Source: CAWIJK01 sp963836375
Lineage (GTDB): Bacteria; Actinomycetota; Acidimicrobiia; Acidimicrobiales; RAAP-2
Length of the DNA stretch: 64,000 nucleotides
NCBI GenBank assembly: GCA_963836375.1
Contig: CAWIJK010000004.1
Span: forward strand, 930,001-994,000
Reading direction: 5' to 3'
In this document: positions 41,110-48,757 of the stretch, piece after piece
How positions within the stretch are numbered: position 1 is the first letter of the stretch
How the letters are laid out: every line of letters starts with the position of its first letter
Notes under the pieces: model-generated
The model's database searches: none
Seen by the model: the letters and a program-made list of their open reading frames with translations, nothing else
What the model was told of the DNA's origin: nothing
Translations under genes and position numbers: made by a program

Positions 41110-42081
41110 TCAGCCGGCGGGAGCGATCACGATGTAGCGGGCGGGATCCTCGCCCTCGGACCGGGTGGCCACCCCGTCGATCTCGTTCACCGCGTCGTGG
41201 ACGACCTTGCGGTCGGCCGGCGACATGGGCTCGAGCGCCCGCTCCGACCCAGACTCGATGACCTCGGCGGCGACCTGGTGGCTGAACTTCTGGAGGGCGG
41301 CGGCCCGCTTCTCGCGGTAGCCGGCCACGTCCACCAGGATCCGGTCGGTCCTCGAGGGGAAGTTTCGCTGGACCACGGTCCGGGTCACGTCCTGGAGCGC
41401 TGCCAGCGTCGACCCCTTCGGGCCCACCAGGATTCCGAGCCCCTCGCCGGTGGCCGCCAGCTCCACCGTCTCTTCGTCGAGGACCTTGGTGTCGACGGTC
41501 GCCTCCAGCCCGAACTGGTCCAACAGGCCCTGGAGGAAGCCGCGCGCCACCTCCGCCTGCTCCTCGAGTGTCATCCCCTCGGCCATTGCCGTCTCCTCCT
41601 TCGCCCGCGCCCCATTGGCGGTGTTGTCACGGTCACCCGCACGGGCGCCGTCCTCGGTCCCTGCCTTGCTCGCGCCGCCGGCCCCGGCCGGGCGGGAATT
41701 GCTCCGGCTCCGCCGGCGACGAGCCGAGCGGCTGCGGCCCGAACCAGTCTCGGCCCCCGAGCGTTGCCCGCCGCCGCCCCCCGGCGCCGGGGCGATCGAC
41801 CCCGGGGTGTCGCGACCCTGGGCCCTCCCCCGGCCGGCCGAACCGTTGTCTCGCCCCGGGGCCCGGGTTTTCTCCCGGGGCCGCCGGTTGCGCTTGGGCT
41901 TGGGCCCGAGCGGCTGCACCCGGGCGCGCACCCGGGCCTCGCCGCGCACCCTCCCGAAAAGGCCCGTCTTTGGTTCGGCGACGATGATCAACTCGGCGTC
42001 GCGCTCAGCGACGCCGAGTTGATCCAGCGCGGCCTCCTTGGCCTCGTCGACGGTCTTGCCGGTGACCTCCACCCATTCCAC
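41110..42081 (-). CDS. jag: Jag/KhpB-type RNA-binding protein
   Basis: A 323-residue protein with three parts: an N-terminal Jag_N domain (~1–50, 'WVEVTGKTVDEAKEAALDQL', 'GLFGRVRGEARVRARV'), a basic, disordered ~120-residue linker rich in Arg/Ser/Gly, and C-terminal KH-II ('TGEGLGILVGPKGSTLAALQ') plus R3H ('ERALEPMSPADRKVVHDAV') domains. Relatives (KhpB/EloR) bind RNA and affect cell division and wall growth. The coding sequence near its 5' end contains a perfect 17-bp inverted repeat. Starts 4 bp after yidC. Confidence 0.92.
   Translation of the reverse strand: MEWVEVTGKTVDEAKEAALDQLGVAERDAELIIVAEPKTGLFGRVRGEARVRARVQPLGPKPKRNRRPREKTRAPGRDNGSAGRGRAQGRDTPGSIAPAPGGGGGQRSGAETGSGRSRSARRRRSRSNSRPAGAGGASKAGTEDGARAGDRDNTANGARAKEETAMAEGMTLEEQAEVARGFLQGLLDQFGLEATVDTKVLDEETVELAATGEGLGILVGPKGSTLAALQDVTRTVVQRNFPSRTDRILVDVAGYREKRAAALQKFSHQVAAEVIESGSERALEPMSPADRKVVHDAVNEIDGVATRSEGEDPARYIVIAPAG
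41986..42024 (-). repeat. Perfect 17-bp inverted repeat inside jag
   Basis: GATCAACTCGGCGTCGC (41986–42002), loop GCTCA (42003–42007), and its exact complement (42008–42024). It encodes jag residues ~20–32 and would form a very stable hairpin in the mRNA about 60 nt after the start codon. Confidence 0.9.
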
Positions 42082-42085
42082 GTGC

Positions 42086-43297
42086 TCAGCGGTCCCTTCT
42101 CGCTCGCTTCGACTTGGACCGCGGGTGGGGCTTGGCCGGTTGGGCCTCGCCGGCGCCGTTCGCCGCCGACCCGTTGGAGCCGCCCGACGCGCTGGCGGAC
42201 CCAGAAGTGCCGTTCCGCGGCTTGGAGCCGCCCGACTTGGGGGTCGCCTTGGCCGGGCCGCCCGTGGCCTTCCCGGCCGCCCCGGACTTCCCGGCCGCCC
42301 CCGGCTTCCCCGACGACGTCGGCTTGGCGTTCTTGCCGTTGCCGTTCCCGGCGGGTTTGTCCTCCTCGACCAGCGCCGCCGCCCCGGCCGCCTTGATCGG
42401 CGGGCTCTTCGCGCCCCCGCCGATCTCGCGCTCGCCCGGCCGTTTGACGATGCCGTGGCGGAAGATGAAGTCCTGTGTCCCGATCCGGATCGCCGTTGAG
42501 ACGATCATATAGAGGACGACCCCAGCCGGGATAATAAAGTAAATGTAGGCGAAGATAAGCGGCATTATCTTTTGCATGGACTGCATCTGCGGATTGGCTT
42601 TTGCCGCAGCAGGGTTGCGCTTGGTCATCTGGGACATCTGGAGGTACTGCAGGCCGACGGCCAGGGCCACCAGGGCGAAGTACGGGATGTAGTTGTACCA
42701 GGCGCCGTGGTGTGAGAAGGGCTTGAGGGCCAGGTTGATACCGAAGGCCACCATCTGCCCCGGGGTCGCCACGAGGTGCTGGTACATGGTCGACGAGTGG
42801 GGGATATACCTCGGAATCGCGCAGAGAGCCTCTGCGCATTTCTGGCCGGACATCGGATAACCGGGGGGGATTACTGTCCCTTTGGACACCGTGTTCGTCA
42901 GCCCTTTGATCACGTCGTAGAGGACGATCAGGGCCGGCATTTGCAAGAACATGGGCAGGCAGCCGCCGGTCGGACTGACCCCCTGCTCTTTGTACAGCTT
43001 CATCATCTCTTGATTCAGCTGCTCGCGGTTCTCCGCCCCCTTGTACTTCTGGCGCAGCTTTTGCATCTCGGGCTGCAGCGCCTGCATGGCGATCATCGAC
43101 TTGGTGCTCTTGATGGTGAGCGGCGTCAGGAGCGCCATGATCAAGATGGTCAGCAAGATGATGGCCAGGGCGTAGTTCGGGACGATGGCGTAGATGAACG
43201 CCAGCACGTCGGCCACGGCCACGAAGAGCGGGTGGAAGATCTTGCCGACCGTCGAGAACAGCGAGTTCTCGGCCAACAGCGGGGTCAGGCCGATCAT
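42086..43297 (-). CDS. yidC: Membrane protein insertase YidC
   Basis: A 403-residue Oxa1/YidC insertase. N-terminal segment 'LFVAVADVLAFIYAIVPNYALAIILLTILIM', the conserved hydrophilic-groove helix 'LTPLTIKSTKSMIAMQALQPEMQKLRQKY', 'LYKEQGVSPTGGCLPMFLQMP' and 'PLIFAYIYFIIPAGVVLYMIVS'. The last ~110 residues are a Gly/Ala/Lys/Ser-rich disordered tail ending in a basic cluster, as in ribosome-binding YidC tails. The ATG at 43297 overlaps the yidD stop (ATGA). Codon use around 42500–42610 is unusually AT-rich. Confidence 0.95.
   Translation of the reverse strand: MIGLTPLLAENSLFSTVGKIFHPLFVAVADVLAFIYAIVPNYALAIILLTILIMALLTPLTIKSTKSMIAMQALQPEMQKLRQKYKGAENREQLNQEMMKLYKEQGVSPTGGCLPMFLQMPALIVLYDVIKGLTNTVSKGTVIPPGYPMSGQKCAEALCAIPRYIPHSSTMYQHLVATPGQMVAFGINLALKPFSHHGAWYNYIPYFALVALAVGLQYLQMSQMTKRNPAAAKANPQMQSMQKIMPLIFAYIYFIIPAGVVLYMIVSTAIRIGTQDFIFRHGIVKRPGEREIGGGAKSPPIKAAGAAALVEEDKPAGNGNGKNAKPTSSGKPGAAGKSGAAGKATGGPAKATPKSGGSKPRNGTSGSASASGGSNGSAANGAGEAQPAKPHPRSKSKRARRDR
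42819..42837 (-). repeat. 8-bp hairpin inside yidC
   Basis: GCGCAGAG (42819–42826) pairs with CTCTGCGC (42830–42837) with a 3-nt loop, inside yidC and near its low-GC patch. It encodes 'CAEALCA'. Confidence 0.6.
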
Positions 43298-43554
43298 GGT
43301 CGCCTCGCCGGGCGCTCGACCCGGGCCGGGACCAGGTCGACGCCGTGGCCCCCGAAGGGGTGGCAACGTCCGAGACGCCGGGCGGCCAGGCGCCCGCCAC
43401 GCCACAGGCCGTGGGTCTCGATGGCCTCGGCCCCGTAGGCCGAACAGCTCGGGTAGTACCGGCAGCCCGAGGGCCGCCCGGACCGCAGCCCCTGGTAGGC
43501 CCGGATCAGGGCCAGGGCGACCCGCTGGCCGGGCCCCTGGGTCGGGCCGCTCAT
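43294..43554 (-). CDS. yidD: Membrane protein insertion efficiency factor YidD
   Basis: An 86-residue protein of the YidD family. Signature 'RAYQGLRSGRPSGCRYYPSCSAYGAEAIETHG', with its three Cys, and 'RLGRCHPFGGHGVD'. It assists YidC-dependent insertion. Overlaps rnpA upstream and yidC downstream by ATGA, so translation of the three is coupled. Confidence 0.95.
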   Translation of the reverse strand: MSGPTQGPGQRVALALIRAYQGLRSGRPSGCRYYPSCSAYGAEAIETHGLWRGGRLAARRLGRCHPFGGHGVDLVPARVERPARRP

Positions 43555-43918
43555 CGGCCCGGGCCCGGTGCCGCCGGCCCGGCGGCGGCCACCATCGCCT
43601 GGCGCACCGTGGCCACCAGGTCAAGGTAGGGCATCGTGGCCGACTCGGGCCGGGTCCCGAGCAGGTAGGCGCCGGCGGGCAGCCCGGCGGCCACCTCGGC
43701 CACCGCCGCCCGCAGCCGGCGGCGCAACCGGTTCCGGGCCACCGCATTGCCGCAGTGGCGGCCAATTGCGTAGCCGACCTGGGCGAACGCGGACCCGGCC
43801 CCCGGGGGGGCGGGACGAAGGCCACCCGCACCGGCCCACGAGTGGACCGGCCCTGGGGCCGCCTGAGGGCGCGGAACACCGACCGCTCGTGGATGCGTGC
43901 TGCTGGCGTCGGGGTCAC
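43551..43918 (-). pseudogene. rnpA: Ribonuclease P protein component, frameshifted
   Basis: Protein subunit of RNase P (tRNA 5' processing), an essential function. The first frame from GTG 43918 gives 'RIHERSVFRALRRPQGRS' and 'GPVRVAFVPPPRG'. The rest is in the next frame: 'GSAFAQVGYAIGRHCGNAVA', then 'RNRLRRRLRAAVAEV', the RNR signature, and the terminal helix. The break falls in a G7 run on the plus strand (43804–43810); one more base there gives a normal 122-residue RnpA. Because the gene is essential and both halves are conserved, a base-call error is the best explanation. Confidence 0.85.
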
Positions 43919-43925
43919 GGCCGGC

Positions 43926-44060
43926 TCAGGCAGTCAGCCGATGACGCCCCTTGAGCCGCCTCGACCGCAGGATCGCCCGCCCGCCCCTGGTGGACATCCG
44001 ACGGCGGAACCCGTGCGTCTTGGCCCTTTTCCGGGTGTTCGGTTGATACGTCCGCTTCAC
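43926..44060 (-). CDS. rpmH: Ribosomal protein L34
   Basis: A 44-residue bL34: 'KRTYQPNTRKRAKTHGFRRR', 'MSTRGGRAILRSRR' and 'LKGRHRLTA', invariant family features. GTG start at 44060. First gene of the minus-strand operon running to rsmG, divergent from dnaA. Confidence 0.97.
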   Translation of the reverse strand: MKRTYQPNTRKRAKTHGFRRRMSTRGGRAILRSRRLKGRHRLTA

Positions 44061-44315
44061 GTCGGCCAGCCTTTCGGTGCGTGCGGGGGGCCCGGCGTCC
44101 GCCGAGCCCACGCAGGAGGAGGGCCACCGCCTGGCCACGCCGTCAGTGGGGCGTCCGGGAACGGTGACGTCCCCCGATCGTAGGCCAGATCGGCGCTTGC
44201 CACTAGTCGGGATCTGGGGCACGGTGTACGTTCGATCGAGCACGGGCCCAGTGCATGTTCCACACCTGTGGACCACGCTGTGGATGGTCGGCCGCTCAGG
44301 TTCGCGGAGGAGCAG
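44061..44315. promoter_or_regulatory. rpmH–dnaA intergenic region with DnaA boxes
   Basis: Contains candidate -10 elements for rpmH (TACGAT, minus strand, 44182–44177) and dnaA (TACGTT near 44229). CCAGATC (44185–44191) and GATCTGG (44211–44217) form an inverted repeat. DnaA-box-like TGTGGACCA begins at 44267 and TGTGGATGG at 44279; a better one, TGTGGACAC (44335–44343), lies just inside dnaA. This is consistent with autoregulation of dnaA. Confidence 0.55.
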
Positions 44316-45713
44316 GTGAACGAATCCAACGGGCTGTGGACACGCTGCACCGCGTCGTTGCGTGAACAGGTCTCGGACACCACCTGGCAGATGTGGCTGT
44401 CGAGTGTCGAACCGGTGTCCTTCGACGGCGGCGTGCTCGTACTCGGGGTGCCCAACGCCGTGGTCCGCGACCGGGTGGAGAGCCGCTTCCTGCCCCTGAT
44501 CGAAGACACGCTGGCCGTGGTCTCGGGCGAGGACGTCCAGGCCCGGCTCCAGGTCGTCGACCGGCCGACGCCGGCGCCACACGAGCAGGCCCCGGGCCGA
44601 CCGGTGGTCCCGGCCGCCCCCACGACCAACGGGGCCCGCAGCCAGCCGGCCCCGGCCCAGGCGCCGGCGCGCCGCGAGACCGGGGCGGTCTCCCTCGACC
44701 CGCGCTTCGCCTTCGACACCTTCGTGGCCGCCTCGTCCAACCGCCTGGCCCATGCCGCCGCCCAGGCGGTGGCCGAGACCCCCGGCCGCTCCTACAACCC
44801 GCTGTTCATCTACGGGGACTCCGGACTCGGCAAGACCCACCTCCTCCACGCCATCGGCAACTACGTCCAGGAAAACTTCCCGGTCCGCAAGGTGCTCTAC
44901 GTCACCACCGAGACCTTCATGAACGACTTCGTCGACTCCTTGCGCATGTCGACCACCATCGCCTTCAAGCGCCGCTACCGCGAGTGCGACGTCCTGTTGA
45001 TCGACGACGTGCAGTTCATGGAGAACAAGGAGGGCCTCCAAGAGGAGTTCTTCCACACCTACAACGACCTGCACGGGGCGGCCAAGCAGATCGTGCTCAC
45101 CTCGGACCGGCCGCCCAAGTCCATCGAGACCCTCGAGGACCGGCTGCGCAGCCGCTTCCTCTCGGGGCTGATCACCGAGATCGACCCCCCCGACCTCGAG
45201 ACCCGCCTGGCCATCTTGCGCTCCAAGGCCGAGGCCGACCACGACGACATCCCGAACGACGTCCTCGAGTTCATCGCCACCCACGTGAAGAACAACATCC
45301 GCGAGCTCGAGGGGGCCCTCATCCGGGTGACCGCCTTCGCCAGCTTGAACCGCGAGCCGATCTCCTTGGACCTGGCCGAGCGGGTGCTCAGCGACATCGT
45401 CTCGGCCGGCGAGCCCCGACGGATCACCCCCGAGATGATCCTGGAGGCCACCGCCGAGAATTACGGGTTCAGCATCGATGCCATCTGCGGGCCCAGCCGG
45501 ACCCGTCCCCTGGTCACCGCCCGCCAGGTGGCCATGTACCTCGTCCGCGAGCTCACCGACTACAGCTACCCCGCCATCGCCCGGGTGTTCGGTGGGCGCG
45601 ACCACACAACCGTGATCCATGCCGTCGACAAGATCACCACCCAGATGAAAGAGCGGCGCCAGATCTACGACCAGGTCACCGAGATCCGATCGCAGATCAA
45701 GAACGGCTCGTGA
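44316..45713 (+). CDS. dnaA: Chromosomal replication initiator DnaA
   Basis: A 465-residue AAA+ initiator. Domain I 'LWTRCTASLREQVSDTTWQMWL', a Pro/Ala-rich domain II (~80–130), domain III with 'YNPLFIYGDSGLGKTHLLHAI' (Walker A) and 'CDVLLIDDVQFMENKEG' (Walker B), and domain IV with the DnaA-box-binding signature 'VFGGRDHTTVIHAVDKI'. GTG 44316 is chosen because it follows ribosome binding site 'ggagga' and gives the family N-terminus; an ATG in the same frame at 44268 would add 16 atypical residues. Confidence 0.96.
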   Translation: MNESNGLWTRCTASLREQVSDTTWQMWLSSVEPVSFDGGVLVLGVPNAVVRDRVESRFLPLIEDTLAVVSGEDVQARLQVVDRPTPAPHEQAPGRPVVPAAPTTNGARSQPAPAQAPARRETGAVSLDPRFAFDTFVAASSNRLAHAAAQAVAETPGRSYNPLFIYGDSGLGKTHLLHAIGNYVQENFPVRKVLYVTTETFMNDFVDSLRMSTTIAFKRRYRECDVLLIDDVQFMENKEGLQEEFFHTYNDLHGAAKQIVLTSDRPPKSIETLEDRLRSRFLSGLITEIDPPDLETRLAILRSKAEADHDDIPNDVLEFIATHVKNNIRELEGALIRVTAFASLNREPISLDLAERVLSDIVSAGEPRRITPEMILEATAENYGFSIDAICGPSRTRPLVTARQVAMYLVRELTDYSYPAIARVFGGRDHTTVIHAVDKITTQMKERRQIYDQVTEIRSQIKNGS

Positions 45714-45981
45714 GCGTGCTGGGGATCCAGGCGGCGGCCCTTGTGGACGGCCTCGGCCCGCGCTGTGGACGCGCCGGGCTCCCGTCCACAGCCCCGGGCG
45801 GGCCGGCCGCCGCGCCACGCCCCGCGTCCACCGACCAGCTCCGCCCGGTGGACGACCATCACCCCCCTACGCTGGGAACGGCACGCCCCGTCCACAATCC
45901 CCAACCCCTATTACCGATACGAAATGAATTACCTTCTCTCCATCATCATCAGCCCTGTGGTTTTCGAAAGGACCGAACGCG
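45714..45981. other. Putative oriC (dnaA–dnaN intergenic region)
   Basis: Six DnaA-box core sequences in 155 bp: TGTGGAC at 45742–45748 and 45764–45770 (one orientation), GTCCACA at 45784–45790 and 45890–45896 (other orientation), and degenerate GTCCACC/GGTGGAC at 45826–45832 and 45847–45853. Next to the last box is the most AT-rich stretch of the region (about 45897–45960, including ttaccgatacgaaatgaatt), a candidate unwinding element. Genes diverge from the dnaA area, as at oriC. Box matches to the full 9-mer are 7 of 9. Confidence 0.75.
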
Positions 45982-47103
45982 GTGAAGTTCCGTTCCGAGC
46001 GTGACTCGTTGGTAGAGGCCCTGGCGACCGCCGGCCGTGCGGTCGGCGGTCGGGGAGGGGGCGCGGCGGTGCTGTCGGGGCTGTTGCTCGACTGTTCGGG
46101 CAACCAGCTCACAGTGACCGGCACCGACCTGGACCTGACCATCCGGGTCGACCAAGAGGTCATCGGGCTCGACGACGGGGCGTGCGTGGTGCCGGCCCGC
46201 CTCGCCGCCGACATCGTGCGTTCGCTCGAACCGGGCGCGGTCACCGTCGAGGGCGGTGAGGACAAGGTCGAGATCTCGGCCTCACGGTCGCGGTTCGGGC
46301 TGCGGGCCTTCCCGGTGGTCGAGTTCCCGGCCATCTCGGTGCCCGAGGGGGCCACGATCACCCTGCCGGGGGCGGGCTTGGCCGAAGGCCTGCGCCAGGT
46401 GGTGCGGGCGGCCTCGAACGACGACGCCCGGCCCCTCTTGACCGGGGTCCTGCTGGCCAACGAGGGCGGGGGCATCCGGCTGGTGGCCACCGACTCCTAC
46501 CGCCTGGCGCTGCGCGACCTGGCCGGCACCGGCGGGCTGCCAGCCGAGGGCGACATCTTGGTCCCGGCCCGGGCCCTGGCCGAGCTCCAACGCCTGTCGT
46601 CGGGGCCTTCTGGGGCCGACGGGGAGGCCGCGGCCTCGGTGGCCATGGCCACGGGGCCCCACGAGATCACCTTCACCCACGGGTCGGTGCGGATCAGCAC
46701 CCGCCTGCTCGACGGCAACTACCCCGACTACCGCCAGCTGATCCCAGAGCACTATCCCAACCGGCTCCATCTGGGCAAGGAATCCCTGGTCGCCGCCCTG
46801 CGCCGGGTACGCCTCTTGGTGCGCGACAACACGACGCCGGTGCGCCTGTCGATGCGCGCCGGCGGCGTCGACCTGTCGGTGGTCTCCCAGGAGGTGGGCG
46901 ACGCCAGCGAGACGGTCGACGGGGACTTCACCGGCGAGGACCTGGTGATCGCCTTCAACCCGACCTACCTGATCGACGGCGTCGAGGCGGTCCTGGGCGA
47001 CGAGGTGCTGATCGAGACGGCCGACGCCGGCAAGCCGGCCACGGTCCGGGGCGCCGAACACGAGGACTTCCGCTACCTGCTCATGCCGGTGCGGGTCTCC
47101 TGA
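45982..47103 (+). CDS. dnaN: DNA polymerase III beta subunit (sliding clamp)
   Basis: A 373-residue clamp with three repeated domains. It starts 'MKFRSERDSLVEALATAGRAV', with 'GALVVPARL'-like 'CVVPARLAADIVRSL', 'RPLLTGVLLANEGGGIRLVATDSYRLA' at the end of domain II, and the C-terminal 'EDFRYLLMPVRV' that forms the peptide-binding groove. GTG start with ribosome binding site 'gaaagga' upstream, directly after the AT-rich origin element. Confidence 0.97.
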   Translation: MKFRSERDSLVEALATAGRAVGGRGGGAAVLSGLLLDCSGNQLTVTGTDLDLTIRVDQEVIGLDDGACVVPARLAADIVRSLEPGAVTVEGGEDKVEISASRSRFGLRAFPVVEFPAISVPEGATITLPGAGLAEGLRQVVRAASNDDARPLLTGVLLANEGGGIRLVATDSYRLALRDLAGTGGLPAEGDILVPARALAELQRLSSGPSGADGEAAASVAMATGPHEITFTHGSVRISTRLLDGNYPDYRQLIPEHYPNRLHLGKESLVAALRRVRLLVRDNTTPVRLSMRAGGVDLSVVSQEVGDASETVDGDFTGEDLVIAFNPTYLIDGVEAVLGDEVLIETADAGKPATVRGAEHEDFRYLLMPVRVS

Positions 47104-47149
47104 GCTCCCGGGAACGACCCCCGACCCGGGCCCTGAGTGGTCGGCGGCC

Positions 47150-48268
47150 ATGAGCCTGACCCTGGTCACCTTGGAGGACTTCCGCATCTTCGAGGAGTGC
47201 CGGTTCGAGCCCGACCCCGAGGGCACCACGGTGATCACCGGTCCGAACGGGACCGGCAAGACGACGGTCCTCGAGGCGGTGGCCTACCTCGGGACCCAGC
47301 GCTCCTTCCGGGGCGCCCAGCGCGAGTCGATGGTGCGCACCGGCCGGGAGCGGGCGGTGATCCGGGCCGAGCTCACCCGGGCCGGGCTGCCGCTGCTGGT
47401 CGAGGCCGAGGTGGCCGCCCAGGGCCGCTCGCGGGCCCAGGTGAACCGCCAGCCGGTGCGGTCCCGGCGCGACCTGGCCGAGGCGGTCCCGGTCACGGTC
47501 TTCTCGCCCGAGGACCTGGGCATCGTCCAGGGCGCGCCGGCGCGCCGGCGCGAGCTGCTCGACGATGCGCTGGCCCTGCTCGACCCGAAGGCGGCCGCCC
47601 TGTGCGACGAGGTCGACCGGGTGCTGCGCCAGCGCGGGGCTCTCCTGCGCCAGGCCGGGGGTCGCCTGGGCCCCGAGATCGCTAGCACCCTGGACGTCTG
47701 GGACGAGCGGCTGGCCGCCGCCGGCTCGGACTTGGCGGTGGCCCGGGCCGACCTGGCCCGGGCCCTCGGGCCGCTGGTGGCCGCCGCCTACGGCGCCCTG
47801 GCCCACCGGGGCCCATCGGGGCCCGGGGGCGCGGCGGGGAGCACCCCGAGCACCGAGGTGGCCATCGAGTACCGGCCGACCTGGGAGGGCCCCCTGGCCG
47901 AGGCCCTGGCCCGGGCCCGGGCCGACGACGTGCGCCGAGCGGCCAGCACCGTCGGGCCCCACCGTGACGACCTGGCCCTGGTCCTCGGGGGGCGCGACGC
48001 CCGGCTCCAGGCCTCCCAGGGCGAGCAGCGCTGCGTGGCCCTGGCGCTGCGCCTCGGGGTCCACCACCTGGTGACCGAGCGTCTCGGGATGCCGCCGATC
48101 CTGCTCCTCGACGACGTGTTCAGCGAGCTCGACCCGGTGCGCAGCCACCACCTGGTGACCGAGCTCCCCCCCGGCCAGGCGCTGTTGACCACCGCGGTGC
48201 CGCTCCCCGCCGGCGTGGCGGTGGCCGGCGTGGTCGAGGTGGCCGACTTGGCCGCCCGGCGGCCGTGA
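47150..48268 (+). CDS. recF: DNA replication and repair protein RecF
   Basis: A 372-residue SMC-like ATPase of the RecFOR pathway for gap repair. Walker A 'VITGPNGTGKTTVLEAVAYL', 'RSFRGAQRESMVRTG', 'VFSPEDLGIVQGAPARRRELLDDAL', the ABC signature 'SQGEQRCVALALRLG' and Walker B 'PILLLDDVFSELDPVR'. ATG at 47150 in the family position. It ends overlapping dciA (GTGA). Confidence 0.96.
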   Translation: MSLTLVTLEDFRIFEECRFEPDPEGTTVITGPNGTGKTTVLEAVAYLGTQRSFRGAQRESMVRTGRERAVIRAELTRAGLPLLVEAEVAAQGRSRAQVNRQPVRSRRDLAEAVPVTVFSPEDLGIVQGAPARRRELLDDALALLDPKAAALCDEVDRVLRQRGALLRQAGGRLGPEIASTLDVWDERLAAAGSDLAVARADLARALGPLVAAAYGALAHRGPSGPGGAAGSTPSTEVAIEYRPTWEGPLAEALARARADDVRRAASTVGPHRDDLALVLGGRDARLQASQGEQRCVALALRLGVHHLVTERLGMPPILLLDDVFSELDPVRSHHLVTELPPGQALLTTAVPLPAGVAVAGVVEVADLAARRP

Positions 48269-48639
48269 GCCCGCCCGCCCGCCCCCGGCGCCCGTCCCCG
48301 GGCCACGACACCGGGCCGCGCCCATTGGCCGAGGGGCTCGGCGACGCGGTGGCCCGGCTCGACACCGACGCCGGGGCCCTCGGGGCGCTGTTCGGCCGCT
48401 GGGAGGAGATCGCCGGGCCCGACCTGGCCCGCCACGTCCGGCCGCTCAAGCTGTCGGGCGGGGTGCTGTGGGTGGCGGCGGACCACGCCGCGTGGGCCAC
48501 CCAGGTGCGGGCCCTGGGGGCGGCGCTGCTCGACCGGGTGGGGGCAATTGCCACCAGCGCGCCGACACGTCTCGAGGTCGTCGTGCGCCGTGCCGACGGA
48601 GGCCGTCGGGGGGCACCGGGGGCACCACCGGTCGACTAG
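48265..48639 (+). CDS. DciA-family protein (DUF721), helicase-loader type
   Basis: A 124-residue protein. The DUF721 core: 'PLAEGLGDAVARLDTDAGALGALFGRWEEIAGPDLARHVRPL' and 'LWVAADHAAWATQVRALGAALL'. DciA loads DnaB in bacteria without DnaC/DnaI; the gene between recF and gyrB corresponds to Rv0004. GTG start overlapping recF. Its TAG stop forms part of the gyrB -10 element. Confidence 0.9.
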   Translation: MSPPARPRRPSPGHDTGPRPLAEGLGDAVARLDTDAGALGALFGRWEEIAGPDLARHVRPLKLSGGVLWVAADHAAWATQVRALGAALLDRVGAIATSAPTRLEVVVRRADGGRRGAPGAPPVD

Positions 48640-48642
48640 AAT
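48637..48642 (+). promoter_or_regulatory. gyrB -10 element
   Basis: TAGAAT, 116 bp before the TTG start, overlapping the dciA stop codon. The ~115-nt leader between it and gyrB contains no other gene. Confidence 0.5.
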
Positions 48643-48757
48643 GACAAGGTCCGCGCCGGACTGGACGGCCCGCAGCTGTGATCGGGGACCCGGTGCGCAC
48701 AACAAATCGTGGTGATGCGAAAGGGCGCGCCCGTGGGGCACATCGTGGGGATCGAAA

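Noticed and set aside
47530..47556. GGCGCGCC palindromes in recF
   Set aside because: They encode conserved residues (QGAPARRREL); palindromes of this type arise easily in GC-rich codons.
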